A stretch of 64,000 nucleotides of DNA from Lonicera japonica (GCA_021464415.1 CM038469.1:5124501-5188500); one strand, 5' to 3'. Positions 11,859-24,850 are shown, numbered from the stretch's first letter. Notes: generated by a model not told the origin, from the sequence alone. Program-made: numbers and translations.

Positions 11859-13135
11859 AGTTCAATTCAGAATCAAATCAATGGGTTCAAGGTAAGTCAT
11901 GTAAAGTGGCTAGTTATATTCATAATCCAAGTTATGGTGTATTGTAAAATTGGAATTAGAGTTTGAACTAAACTTGTTTGAGATACGCCAGGGTTGTGCC
12001 TTGCCAAAGTTTGTTAAATGTTTGATACTGTCTGATGAAGTATGCTGAAAGAAAGTAAAATAAAAACTTAACATGGCAAGAACACACTGAGAATAGGCGT
12101 ATATGAATAACAATATATATTGGTATTCATGTACATAAGCCGAAATATCAACCGAAATTCTTTGAGGTCTGGCGTAAAGGTATAGATGGTTAAATTGCCA
12201 TAGCGGTAAGCAAAGTTGAATTCCAACCCAGAATCTCCAGTATGGAACCTATTTACCAATACTAGTACGCACGTGCAACGTAAACCTAAGGTTAAAGCGC
12301 CTGAATATTCTAGATGTTCTACACCTATAAATAATCAATGATAAGTATCAAGCCTCCTTGGATCAGCCAATCTAAATATCTTTAGAGAGCTTATTCATAG
12401 TGAAAACATCCAACTATATAGAAATACATTGAACATAGGTTTAGGAATTACATGCCATAAAGTTCTTGATAAAAAGAACAAATCAGATCCTATGTCGAAT
12501 ATCTTCTAAACGTAAACTGATCTAAATGGTTGATGAAACAAGTAGGTTGTGAAAGGCTGAGGAACTTGTTTGTATTTAAGGCGAGCAAGGATAATATATA
12601 AGGGGCTACATATGGCATAACACTAAGCATATACCGGTATGTTATAGCTGCAAAAACTACCTAGTGAAAGGCACTAAGGACATGCCCAAACTGCTGCAGG
12701 ATACAACTAATGATTATGCATTTAAAGGTTATAATGACTAGAGTGGCACGTGTGAAGCGAGCATCACATGTAAGTTTTTTTATGTGTTCTTATAAACTGT
12801 TCTTATATGTAATGGATTATTGTCAATTGCTTCCGAGGATTAGTGCTATGCAAGTAAGGATACATTGTTAGATATTGATGTTACATGGTTGTTCTTTATT
12901 TGCTTTACTTACAGCTATATTTGTGAATGCTTGTTTAGATAAGATCAACTGTTTTTCATAATTAAAATTGGTAGAACTTAGGTTTAATACTTGATTTTCA
13001 TCTCACCAATAGAAAATCCACTTTCATTATAAAATTGTTAAATTGACATAGGTTTACAACTTTCAATTGGTATCAGAGGGTGTTCTCTTAGGTTATGAGG
13101 GTTGATCCACTAGGTCACTTAATTTCGAATTATTG
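11859..13135 (+). mobile_element. LTR-like fragment with primer site
   Basis: Non-coding sequence that ends in TTCAATTGGTATCAGAGG at 13062-13079, a copia-type primer-binding site (core 13068-13078). So the preceding kilobase is probably an LTR, perhaps Sirevirus-like. The gypsy element inserted into its left part: 4851-4916 is the other half of this sequence. Minus-strand copia coding begins right after about 13135, so the internal part was lost. Confidence 0.5.
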
Positions 13136-13139
13136 CCTA

Positions 13140-15080
13140 CTACTTATGCCTATTCTTTGTCATCACGAGCAAATGTGTCAAAATAATCTATGTCTTTCTT
13201 TTTATTAAACCTTTTAGCAACCATTCTTACTTTATACTTTTCTATTGACTAGTCAGACCTTAACTCCCTCCTAAATACCCACTTGTAACCAATAGGTTTT
13301 GCATAAAGAGGCAAGTCTATTAATTCCCATGTAAGATTAAATAAGATGGATTCTAATTCATTTTTTATTGACTCATTCTATTTGGTTGAATTAGGGGAGT
13401 TTATTGCTTTAGTACAAGTTTATGGGTTATTGTCAGCTAAAAAAATATATTAAAATCTTTTCCAAAATTGGTGCCTTCCGTAATCTTTTACTTCTTTTTA
13501 ATTCACTTTCATAATTTTCAGGAGAATTCCACTTTAGGTTCATGATAAAATATAAATTTACTAGTTTTTGTTTTCATAGGAAAAATATTCTCAAGAAAAT
13601 CAACACTCTTAGTTTCCATAATAGTATTAGCATCAAATAAATTATTCGGTAAAACTAAGAATTTGTAAACAACACTATTCTGGGCATATCCTATAAGCAT
13701 ATAATCGATTGTTTTAGGTCATAGTTCCCTTCGTTTAGGTTATAGGATCAGGACTTTAGCTAGAAAATCAACACTCTTAGTTTCCATAATAGTATTAGCA
13801 TCAAATAAATTATTCGGTAAAACTAAGAATTTGTAAACAACACTATTCTGGGCATATCCTATAAGCATATAATCGATTGTTTTAGGTCACAGTTCCCTTC
13901 GTTTAGGTTATAGGATCAGGACTTTAGCTAGATATCCCCACACTTCGAGATAATTAAGGTTAGGTGCATGACCTTTCCATAATTCATATGGTGTTTTGCC
14001 GTTTTTCTTATAATGTATTCTATTTTGAATATGACATACGGAGAGAATAGCTTCCCCCGACAAGTTTAGTGGTGCCCTATAACTTATTATAATTGCATTT
14101 ACCATTTTTTTGAATGTTCTATTTTTCATTTCTGTTAGCCCATTTGATTCAGGTGAATATGGATGTGTAGTCTCATGAATTATGCTATGTTTTTCACAAA
14201 AGGTATTAAAGAGTTTCGATTCATTTTCACCTCCTTTATTAGATCTTAATCTTTTAATTTCCTTATTTAGTTGATCTTCAACGTCGGATTTATATTTTGC
14301 AAACATCTCAACTGCCTCATCTTTATGTCTCAATAGATACAAATTTGTGTATCTAAAGTAGTCATATATGAATGTGACATGATAAAACTTACCTCCTCTG
14401 GTCATGGTTTTCTTTAAGTTACCTAGGCCGGTGTAAATTAACTCAAGTAATTCATTTTTTCATTATACTGATTTACATGTCTTTTTAATAAATTTTAATT
14501 CAGTACATATTTCACATTTATTAATCTCAGTGTCAGAAAAATTAGATAGTAAGCTAAAATCTTTGATTTTTTTAATATAGGAGTAATTTACATGTCCTAG
14601 TCTACCATGCCATATGTCAATAGAGTGAACCATGTAAGCAAAAGAGATAGTTTTATTGATAATATTTTATATATTTAACATAAATAGTCATTGACTAGCA
14701 TACTTTTTTTCCTACAAAACACCATTATTTGTTAGAACTAATTTGTCACATTTAAAAGACAATTTTGCACCAGCTTTTCCAAGTAAAGACACATATAAGA
14801 TTTCTATTAATCTCAGGAGCGTGGAGGACATCACTCAATGAGAGGGCTTTTCCAGATGTTAACCTAAAAAGAACCTTTCCGTTGCCAAGAACTAGGATTG
14901 GCCTTGAATCACCCATATAAACTTGTTATTCTCCTTCTCTTACTGGTGTATAATTTAAGAATGATTCTCTATTAGTATAAATTTATATGGTAGCTCTTAA
15001 ATCAACTACCCAACTTTTCTTTGCAACCACCATGTTCACTGATTGAGCCCAGAAATTGCATTTCTAATCTCTTAAACAAG
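13140..15080 (-). pseudogene. copia protease-integrase-RT remnant
   Basis: From high to low coordinate: the protease site reads KSWVVDLRATI (families have W-x-x-D-S-G-A-T), so Ser-Gly is lost. The linker LSLSDVLHAPEINRNLI follows near 14830. The longest open stretch, 13908-14405, is the integrase core: FIYDYFRYTNLYLL holds the first Asp; the second reads LRSNKGGEN with Asn where Asp is expected; HPYSPESNGLTEMKNRT holds the Glu. Below this a 168-bp tandem duplication interrupts the frame, then RT begins (GYKWVFRRELRSDQSIEKYK, RMVAKRF) and stops near 13140. It is inactive. Confidence 0.8.
13594..13929. repeat. 168-bp tandem duplication in integrase remnant
   Basis: Two adjacent copies, 13594-13761 and 13762-13929, each starting AGAAAATCAACACTC and ending GGACTTTAGCT. 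They differ at one visible position (GGTCATAG versus GGTCACAG), so the event is recent compared with the decay of the host element. 168 is 56 codons. Confidence 0.95.
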
Positions 15081-17041
15081 GCTCGATTAGCTTCTAATTA
15101 CTGTTTAAAACCAAAAATTGCATGTAAATTCAGTTTAAGCGTGAAAAGAAGGCATTGAATTGTATTCATATGTTATTAAGACATTTTGCAGGCCTAAAAT
15201 GGTTAAGCAACTCAGGTTGGATGCAAAAAATAAGGTTAAATGCGAAAAAGTGAAATAAGACGGCTTGAAGAAGAAATCAATATCCATTTTGAGGCCCGAG
15301 GCAAAAAAAACTCTGCAAACTACCCCAAAGCACTAGTAAGAAGAGAATAAGAACCTTCCTAAGCATGAATAAAGTGAATACAAATGTTCAAGAGTGATTC
15401 CAAGAGAAAAGAAGCTCAATTGAATCGATTCCTGAAGTTTCCGAAGAAAAGTTGTAAGAAGCCCAAAGTTGTAGCTGATCAAAGTTTTTATCCATTGAAA
15501 ATTTAAAGAAACCTCCAAAAATAAAAGTTGCATAGCTTTGAATTGCCTACATGCAGGCGAAAACGGTGCATCAATTAAAGTTCGAAAAAGAAAGATATAA
15601 GCAAAAGAAGAAACCATTATAAAGAAAGGGACCCTAATTTTGGGCCTAAATTCAATTTTAAGCTCTGTTTTAGCCCGTTTCTTCAAGGATTATTAAAACC
15701 ATGACTTGAGATACTTGTTTACCATATGAAAGGTCATATATCTAATATTTTAGGGTACGCAATAATTTAGAATGGATAAACAGAAAGGCTAAGAGAACCG
15801 TAACTTTCTTAAATTTTAGAGTTTTATTATTCAATTCTTTTAAAAAATTGTTAGATTCGTTTGTTTATGATCTTTTGAGGCTATAACTTTGCTATTATCA
15901 ACATTCAATTTGTCATTCAATACAGTTTTCAATTCAAGTCTCAATCGCGTTTCGGTTAAACCCTATTTTACTATTTTCTTTTTATTCGATTTTTTTTATT
16001 TGTTTGTTTTCTTTGATATTCAAATATTAGTCACTTAAGATCATATATATTCTGGAATCAACCTCAAACCCACATTTTTTGGGCTGGTTCTAGTGTTTAT
16101 AGATCTATTTTGTCGGTTTGTTGATTTTTCGTCGGTTTATGCTTGATTCTTGTTTTATATTCAAATTGTTTATAATTTTTTCATACTATTCATGTGTGAT
16201 TCATCATTGATCATTAAGAATATGATTTTTCAGAATTTTTAGGGTTTAGGTCGATTTTGTTTAGTTTTTGTCAGTTTTGAGTTTATTTACCGTTTTGCCA
16301 TAAAATCTTCGTTTTAAATCGGAATTGCAAAATTCTAAAGCCAAAAGTTTTCAAATCTAATTTTATACATTATTAGGTATGTGTTTACTATTTTTCATAA
16401 TTTATAAGATTATTTGCATGTTTTCTTTGATTTTGGCTAGCTAAATCCTTTATTAGGGGTTTATAATAAAGATGCGTAATTAATCTTTGAATGTAATCAA
16501 ATCTAGGTTTAAAGATGATTTTTCCATTGGTTGTATATTACCTACTGAATAAATGAATATTTTTTTATCTTTGTATGCGTTAAAAATATGTTTCCATATG
16601 TTAGCTCAAAAGTTCTATTTGATTAAGAACTGTAAAAATGTCGATTCACGGATTTTTGCACTAAAACTCTAACGTGGTTACTTTGAGCATGGTATTTATC
16701 CTACAATTAGTTGAGTTAGTTTCTTAATTAAATTGGCTGATTTAGATCTGTTTTGGTATTTATTCACATAAGTGTCGAGAAAGTGCCGGTTTTGACTTTC
16801 GACATTTTTTTAGTAATGATTTGCTTTGAATCACATTCAAATCTCTTTAAATATTATAGGAGTGTTATGCTAATATTTTTTTAGGAGTTTAATTAATTTA
16901 GATTATTTTTATCACACACTAGTAATACTAGATTTTAAATTACGCTTTTTTGAAGTCAAAAATTTCACCGTCGAATTTTATTGTTCAAAGCTAATTTATA
17001 TAGTCTCTGTCACACATGGGCTATTATATACTTGTAGTAGT

Positions 17042-17387
17042 TGTGACACCCTGCGAGTGATGAGTACTCCGCTGTGTGGAGGAATGGTAGCTCAAATGGG
17101 GCATCCCACATCGGAAGATGGGGGATCCTCGGAGACTCATATAAGTAAAAAATGGTCGCTAATTAAGTACAAGGCCTTTTGGAATGCTCACTGGCTTCGG
17201 ATCCCATGAGAACTCCGAAGTTAAGCGTGCTTGGACCAGAGCAATCCCAGGATGGGTGACTCCCTGGTAAGCTGGTCGTGAGCTCCCAGAAATAAAGCCG
17301 TGATGGTAGATGTCCTGGGGCTGAGGCCTGGCTAAGACGCTACCCAAAGCGGACAATATCGTACTAAGGTAGGACAGGGTCGTTACA
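17042..17387 (+). mobile_element. Cassandra TRIM solo LTR
   Basis: 346 bp from TGTGACACCC to CGTTACA. It holds a 5S-rRNA-like block, the hallmark of Cassandra, a terminal-repeat retrotransposon in miniature found across vascular plants. Also present is CATCCCACATCGGAAGATGG near 17100, typical of Cassandra LTRs. There is a single LTR with no partner, so it is a solo LTR. Flanks give only an imperfect target duplication (GTAGT left, ATAGT right). Confidence 0.88.
17180..17292 (+). other. 5S rRNA-like domain inside Cassandra LTR
   Basis: Contains GGATCCCATGAGAACTCCGA, then AGTTAAGCGTGCTTGG and CCAGGATGGGTGACTCCCTGG, nearly identical to the internal-promoter half of plant 5S rRNA, including the A-box, intermediate element and C-box region. 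In Cassandra this is an RNA polymerase III promoter remnant within the LTR. It is not a 5S gene: the 5' quarter is poorly matched, the copy is single and LTR ends surround it. Confidence 0.85.
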
Positions 17388-17597
17388 ATAGTAATATAAT
17401 TAGATGGTTAGAGAGTTTAGGAACTGAATCTTAGAGAAAAATCTTGTTTAAACTTATATTTGGATTACTTGATTGGACTAGTTTCGTATTCCCTAACTAC
17501 GGATACCCCTAACGCTTGTTTTCCATCAATTTAATTCCATTTAGTATTCTATTTTATAATTAATATGATTTTTTTTGTTTTATTTATTTTTAGTTTA

Positions 17598-20329
17598 TGT
17601 CACACCCCGATTTTTGAACCTCGAGTACTCATTAATCCACACGTACTTGACCATCCAACTACCGGGTGTGAAAATTTTTAAAACTATATTTACTTTTAAA
17701 CTAATGCTCGAAAATCAAAATATAAACTTAATAAACAAAAACTTTTATTTATAAATAAATATTTTTCGGAATAAATAAAATTAAAATGTCCAACCTTACA
17801 TATACAAAAATCCAATTACATTTGCTTTACAAAAAAATATTTGGCCAGAGTACATCTAAATTGCCCCCACTTCCCAAGTACATCAAACCAAAAGAAACGT
17901 ACAAAATATGCATACTTCAAGTACATGTCTTAGTACGATCAAGAAGCACGTAAATTCCTGCAAATCCCTTAGCTACGCTCATAAAAAGAACGTACCCAAG
18001 AAGCACAAAGACAACTTGGATCAGTATAAAATACTGGTATGAGTTGATTCGTTCACCCAACTATGTCCATGATGCCATTATTATAAATGAAAATTTTTAA
18101 CTGAAATAACCATGAGACAAGACATGTAGTTTCACATACTTATCGAGACAAAATCGTAGTTTCCCGATAAAAAGGTGGCGATTAGTTTCTTGTCACATTC
18201 ATTCACAAAACTTTAAATTAATAGTTATAAGAGTGCTAAGGTAGGCCAACCTTACACAAATGTTAGAAAGGCATACATTCCTGCAGATAAGAAGCTAGTG
18301 ACAAGGATAATATCTACATCACAAAATAAATTTCTGCAGTAAAAATGTTTGTTTCTGCCCAAACCGTGCGGAATTTGGGAAAACTTAAAACATTAAAAAT
18401 TTCCAGAATGATGATTTCTACAAATACTCGCGAAAGATCGCAAAAATTGATCATTTAATACTCCAAATCAGTGATTCAATACAGACATTTTTCACAAACG
18501 AGATTCAACCAAAACTTCTAAATGATAAGAAATTAAAGGAAACTCAAAACATGAAAAATGAGCATAATCAAATTTCCTTCCAGGTTCATGTGCTAGAATT
18601 TTCATTTTGAGATCCAATAATTTTATACAAATTAAACAAAGAGAACAACCATACATTCCTAATCCACTAGACTCTTTTGTTAGCGTGTACACCTTAATTA
18701 CATGCCATCTCTCCATACTCTCCCATGGCCTACACAGATCATCTTGCCCTGTGTCTCCCCGTATAACTAGCGGCCACTCCGAATCGGAACCTGCACGGGC
18801 ATATCGTCTAAAGTTCCGACCTTCTTTGGAAGGCTAGTTATACGTTTGCGCGCCAAAACACTCGCCCTTCTGCGAGTAAAATCACATATAATCCACTTGT
18901 CTATTCAACAATAGAACAAGTACAACAACCATCACAAGCCCCCATATGGCTTACCATCAAAATCATAAAATTCCATTGGCTTTCACCAAGGTTTTTATTT
19001 CACAAAAATCATGGGAAATCCACACAAGTGTTGAATCAAATCCAAGATCAAATCATAACAAGGGAGCAGTGGCGTAATTAAGGAATTTTCCTATGACTCT
19101 AGTCAATTTTTAAGAATCCTATTCAAACTACGCCAAAATCATAAGTTAAATTACACACAAACAAAACAAGAACACAAACCGGGTTTATAATCGACACAAC
19201 CACCAACTTCACATAAATTCTGGGAATTATTCAACAATCCAAAAATTCCATAAAAATTACACAATATAGCCTAATGTGTCTGGAGTCATATCCAATTGGA
19301 TTAAACTAAAGATCATTTATACTTTAGGAGTTATAAATTTTTTGGTGACAGATATACAATCTATCTAGTATCAGATTATGCCGTGCACTGTTTTTGTAAA
19401 TTCAATATCTCTCAACAAAAAAATCATATTCAATCAATTCCAAAGCCCAGATACTTCTAACACATGATATTAACTTCTATAATTTTTATAGATTTTTACA
19501 CGAAGGTTTAACATCCTAAACGAATCTGTATATATACATGTAAGACAGTAATCTGATTAACACTATGTATCTTAATACACTTATTTTGTAAAATTTATAT
19601 CTCCCAAATTAAAAACCCTACTAATTCAATTCTAAAGCCAAATTACTTCTAAATCATAATATTAATCTATGTATTTTTCTCAGATTTTTAATAAGAGCAT
19701 ATGACTGAAATTCTTTATCAAGAAACTTACAAACAATTGTGCAAAAACACAATAACCCTTCTTCACAAAAATTAGGTCAAAAGAAAATCAAAACATGAAT
19801 GAATAAAAACCACTAGAAAAGGGTGAAAATCACTCACCTAAATTATCGATAAATGGAGAAAGATATCTTAAAACTAAGGAACAAGAATAATCGTTTGCAA
19901 TCGTATCTCCTTCTACGCCCTAGCCAAGTCGTCTCTTCCCCATTTTCTACGTACGTTGTTCTCTTTCTCATTCTCCCAATATAACTAAATATATTATTAT
20001 TAAATAGGTAATGGGCTTAAGGCTTAAGGTTTAAGGCTTTAACTTAAATCTTATAAAATTAGGGCTTATAAATACTAATTATATAATAAACCTGGCCCAC
20101 TTCCTAATACGTGCTGGATTTGGAAAACCAAATAAACTAAAATATAAGACTCACTAGTTTAATATAGTAGGCTACAAAAATAATATTATATAGAACCTAT
20201 CTAACTCATGAATGTAGAAAATAAATAAATAAATCATAATTATAAATATATAGACACTTAATGAAACATTACCATAATACCCATGTATTATATATAAAAG
20301 TAGAAACTAGAAATTTACGGTTCTTACAG
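17598..20329 (-). mobile_element. Ty3/gypsy solo LTR (Tekay-like), 2.7 kb
   Basis: Plus-strand ends are TGTCACACCCC and GGTTCTTACA; read on the minus strand it starts TGTAAGAACC and ends GGGGTGTGACA, typical of Tekay-type LTRs. GTTTA flanks it at 17593-17597 and 20330-20334, with one extra G next to the right end, which fits a 5-bp target duplication. Inside are a GC-richer block (18740-18880) and no coding domains. It sits inside the LARD-like element. Confidence 0.7.
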
Positions 20330-20850
20330 GTTTATTTGCATGACCCCTTAGTGTATTTAGAAAGCCTTTTAGGTAAATAACTTACGCTTGTGAATTACCT
20401 TTACTTTTGCACCCTAGAATTAGATTTTTCTTTAGTTTTAGTTTAATTAATTAGTAGTTTTAATTTAGTTTTAATTTCTTTTCTTATTCCCCAAGTCTAT
20501 CATATTTTCCTTTATTTTTTCATCTTTCTCTTGAAATAAACATTCCTAACTCAAAGACACCCTCCTCCCCATGGATCGACCTCAGACTTGTTGAATATTT
20601 ATTACTTGACCAACTACCTGCACTTGGGTGTAATAGCTCACGTTGTTTTTGCCAAGTCATTCACTATAGCGACAACTGCCACAATGACATTCCCAAAACT
20701 ATATTAGCTTTGGAAGGATGATTTATTTTGTTCTATTTTATATACTTACATTAGAAAGCTTTATGACCTTTTTTTCTACAAACATAACATTTTGCTTTCT
20801 TTTTAAATCTAAAATTTTGAGCATTCTTATTAAAACAATCTGCCTAATTA

Positions 20851-23047
20851 AGCAAGTGTTAACGGATGCTGTATCAAATTAACAGCAGATAGACCAAAAG
20901 ACATAACCGATAAATTAAACAAGGTAGAGAAATCTAATAAAAATTCGGCATGAAGTATATGTATTTCAAGGAAATACCATCCTGTATAACAAACCAAAAT
21001 ATCACATAAATAAATAATACTACTCAATTCGATTACAATCCAAATACAAAATAGTCTGATAAACACAACCAACATAATCTCTCGACAAACCGAAATCCAT
21101 GATACAAAACCAAGTTCGAAATTACAACCTAGAACATCCATAGATAGTGCATAGTACTTAAACTTAATTACAAAATACATATTTTCCTTATTAATAAGAG
21201 AATACACTAGTAATTCCATAGGGCATCAGAGAATACTCTAAGAAGAACTCGGACCTGATCCACGACCTCTACCCGTAACATGTGGTACACCTGAAAGATA
21301 AAATGAGGGAATGAGCCAAAAATGGCCCAGTGGAAACTATAGGGAAAAGGAAACGCAATGTATGGACATGTCACAATATAAGGAATTACAACATTAAAGT
21401 CGTTAACAAGGATTTCCCAATTTGTACTAATAATAAGAAATATCCATTTATTATACAGCAGTATATGTCGATTTATTGCCAACGTAAAACTCACATGATA
21501 ACTGTATAAGCGCCCATCCAACCTCCTCCTCCTCCTCCTCATCCTCCTCGACCTAATGCCGGTACTAGACGAAAATACGTATCACATAAGCACCCCATCT
21601 TACCATGGGTCACTGCACTGGTAACTAGATTTAATAGGCACCCCATCTTACCATAGGTCAGTGCAATATATATAAATAAATAGATCTCATGCATATATAT
21701 ACTAGTGCCAATCCGGTCTCAATAATATGTCTGCTGTCATTCATATCCTGGTAGTAATAGCGCTCAATAATTTTTTCATTAAAATTAACAAGTTTATCCC
21801 ATGTGATCTTAATAATGTTACCCACTAGATAATATATTATCACATGCTTAAATGATTATAAAGTTTACTTATAATACACTTCTTGGGTTAATTACACACT
21901 TTGCCCCTTTAACGCTAAAATTTTGTAAAGTAGCACTTTTCTTTTATAATCAAGTTATTATACCGAAAAGGGGCAACAGTAAAATCATTAATAATAATAA
22001 AACATAATCCAAAATCTTTGATTTTTCCATGAATTTTACTTGTCTTAGTCAAAATTTCTCAATTTCTACAATTTAGCAAAAACTAGTAAGATGAGTAATA
22101 CTAGACCTGCTAATAACCTTATCGAACGCCTCATGCGTGTTTAACCTCAAGCTTAAGTATGATTTTAAGATGATTAACATTCTGAAATTTGGTAATTTTT
22201 TTTAAAAAAATCTATTATTAAACATGCAAACGACGTTTCTAGCGGTTTCGGTACCAAAATCTCAAAATAACCCATAAATACCAACATGCAATACGATCAG
22301 CCCTCAATTCCATCATAAACAACTCATATAATAATTATCAACATGCTCAGTTTATATAAATAAAGCATAAACCACATGCATGCAAAGAAAAGTAAGATTT
22401 TGGTACCAAAAATCTAGTATTACTACTCATACAACAATCTCCAAGCAAAGAATGAAGAAATGAAGGGAAGTTCCCACCTTAGTAACCTCTGAACAAAAGT
22501 ATATAGCTCCTAATAGACCACCTACAGCAACCAAATGAGAAAATTGACCCCGAAATTGGATCCGCCACGTGAAAAGCTAGTGAAATCCGAGATTTCGGGT
22601 CAAAAATCCTTGAATTTGAGCTATAAATCACCCATGAATACCCATTTCTCTCTCTATAAGTATATGAGCTTTTCCTCTAGTCTCAAAGGTCAGGAATGGT
22701 GTTTAAAGGAGTGAAGAAGATGGTCAAAGTTGGTCAATTTCGTCGAAAACAATCTGGACCAAAATGTAAAAACAGTACTGTCAGCTTGAACCAAATTGTA
22801 AAAAAAAACTGGCAGCTTGGACCAAAATGACATTTTCTCAAGAATAAAAAAAGGCTGAACTAGCTTATTTCACGTCCGGATTATGACAATACTTACCAGA
22901 ATTAGTTTAATAAATATAAATGACTTCTCAAAAAAGACGAAACTTAATTTGGGGTTCTAGAAGTAATCAAGGCAAAAGTTAGTGCTTGATACAAATTTTA
23001 AGGTTTTAAATTAAAATTTTCAAAAGTTTAAAACACGGAGTGTTACA
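20851..23047 (-). mobile_element. Ty3/gypsy LTR (Tekay-like), 2.2 kb
   Basis: On the minus strand it begins TGTAACACTCCGTGTTTTAAA at 23047, like the LTR at 1352. Internal features include a (CCT)n run near 21522-21545 and a repeated CACCCCATCTTACCAT(A/G)GGTCA block at about 21582 and 21640. The low-coordinate end is not sharp; it meets the copia knuckle remnant at about 20840. No internal domains are present. Confidence 0.55.
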
Positions 23048-23053
23048 CTTATT

Positions 23054-23126
23054 GTGACACCTCGATCTTTAAATATATGATTTATTAATTAATTTCACGA
23101 GATTAACACATAATTAAGCTAAAATC
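23054..23126 (-). mobile_element. Terminal fragment of another gypsy LTR
   Basis: Plus-strand TGTGACACCTCGATCTTTAAA is the reverse complement of a Tekay-type LTR 3' end (...GAGGTGTCACA). It is only about 70 bp before Sirevirus gag sequence starts. CTTAT alone separates it from the neighbouring LTR. Confidence 0.45.
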
Positions 23127-24850
23127 CAACTACCCTTATTGGAAAGCAAGATGAGTGTTTTTCTCAAGTCTAAAGAGGAATTTGTATGGCTTGTTGTCCA
23201 AAATGGTTGGAAACCACCCACAATAACGCTACTATTGATAATGTCACAAAGACTACTGTCACTCCCACTGATCTGTGGACCGCAACCGATCTTGAATTAG
23301 CCAAATGGAATTTTAAAAGCTTAAACGCCATCTAAAGTCATTTCACTGAGGATGAGTTTAAAAAGTTAGCCACATGTGAAACATTTATGGAGGTATGGGA
23401 AATTTTAGAGGTATTTTATGAAGGAACTAATACTATCAAGAACTCTAAAATTCAACATCTAACATCCAACTTCGAAATGATTAGGATGAAAGAAAAAAAA
23501 ACTATCACGGAATTCCATAGTAGGCTAAAAGACATAATAAACTCCTTGTACACTCTTGATGAAATCATTCCTGAACATCGAGTCATCAAGAAAATACGAA
23601 GGTCTTTACCAGAACGGTTTGTTCCCAAAATCACTGCCACAGAAAAAAGCAAAGATCTAAATGCCTTAAAAGAAAATGAACTCCTTGGATCACTTCAAAC
23701 TTTTGAAGCGATGTTCTCTCTAAATCATCATCCCAAAAGAAGGACAAAACCATTGCCTTCAAAGTTCAACTATCTCAAAAGTTAGAAACTGAGGATGATA
23801 ATAATGACCTAGAACTCAATGATGATGAGATGGCCTTAATTACTAGAAATTTTGGAAAATTCCTTAGGTTGTATAAGCAATTCAATAATCGAGGAGGTCC
23901 ATCTAATCAAAGAGTAAATCAAGGGTCAAGGCAGTAAGGTGGGAATAGTGGCATTAAGAAAGATGAGTGTTACGAATGCCATAGAAAAGGTCACTATGTT
24001 TGGGAATGTGCTACCAAGCTCAATAAGCTTAGAAAGGCGAATTAAACTAATCACTCCATGAATGCTACTCTTAGTGACGATGAAAATGATTTGCAATCCC
24101 ATGAAGAAGAGTAACATCAAGCCGCTTTTGTTGCTAGTCTTAAGCAATATTCAATGCCTTCAATTTCTAAAGAAGCAAAACTCTCTGAATGTAGTTCGTT
24201 TAACAAATTTATTAATGCTTCTGATGATGAGAATGAAGAAGAACTAGATCTTCGTACAGCTTATGACCAGTTGTGCAATGAGATAGTTAAAATCAAGAAG
24301 AGTAACATCAAATTCACCAAAAGCTTAAAACATTTAATGAAAAGATAGAACTCTTTAAAAAATGAGAATCTTTGAACGATTCCGTAAAATCCGAAATAGA
24401 AACACTTTTGGTTAAATTTTCTGAGGTTAAAATCTTAAGGCAATCTCTCCTTGAAGAGAATGAAAAACTAAAAGTCAATATTGCTTCTCTTGCCAAAGAA
24501 GATTTAAGCTTGAAGTCAAAAATTCTAAATCTTAAAAAAGAATTAGAAAAGGCTAAATTTGTTAAGGTTGAACTTGAAAATAGGTTCGAAAAACTGGATA
24601 AGATTCTTTTGGGACCTGTTCATTTTTCTAACAATAAAACATGGTTAGGTTTTGATAAAAATAATCCTTCCACATTACAAACTAAACTTGTTTTCGTTAA
24701 ACCTCAGAATACTGAAAAAATCACGCATACTCTTCATAATCCCAATGGTAAATCTCCCACTTCTAAGAAATCTCAAAAGAAAGTGGACTTTCGACCATAT
24801 TTGTGCACTCATTGTCATAATGAAGGTCACTTAAGAGAGTATTGTTTTCA
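23127..24850 (+). pseudogene. Sirevirus-like gag remnant
   Basis: Begins within the gag N-terminus (YPYWKAR then a stop, then FLKSKEEFVWLVVQNGWKPP after a frameshift). 23387-23785 is the UBN2-type capsid domain (VWEILEVFYEGTNTIKNSKI, LTSNFEMIRMKE, LYTLDEIIPEHRVIKKIRRS). The first knuckle is CYECHRKGHYVWEC at 23968-24009. 24372-24620 is Lys/Glu/Leu-rich with heptad-like spacing, a likely coiled coil. The second knuckle is CTHCHNEGHLREYC at about 24802-24843. Stops and frame changes occur between segments. Confidence 0.8.

Larger units (their letters stand above)
15105..20700 (+). mobile_element. Large non-coding retroelement (LARD-like), nested host
   Basis: Separates the CCHC knuckle and protease of one copia element, so it is an insertion. 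It has no protein domains. The end segment near 20565-20660 (CCATGGATCGACCTCAGACTT, then CTGCACTTGGGTGTAATAGC) is a sequence type I recognise from non-autonomous plant retroelements. Two later LTR insertions lie inside (17042-17387 and 17598-20329). Without those it would be about 2.5 kb. Exact ends and LTRs are not resolved. Confidence 0.5.
13135..20840 (-). mobile_element. Second degenerate copia element, minus strand
   Basis: Read on the minus strand: a CCHC knuckle at about 20762-20805 (CYVCRKKGHKAF then a stop then C), then a large non-coding insertion (about 15105-20700), then protease (about 15000-15060), integrase (13900-14640) and the first part of RT (about 13140-13330, YKWVFRRELRSDQ). 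No LTR of its own is recognised. Boundaries are approximate. Confidence 0.7.

Noticed and set aside
5628..13080. tRNA genes at the GGTATCAGAG motifs
   Set aside because: These are short primer-binding sites next to LTR ends, with no cloverleaf around them.
17180..17292. A functional 5S rRNA gene
   Set aside because: Single copy with a diverged 5' part, enclosed by Cassandra LTR ends and inside other retroelements; no tandem 5S units.
24372..24620. Independent coiled-coil gene
   Set aside because: It lies between the two CCHC knuckles of a Sirevirus-like gag in the same orientation and fits that protein.
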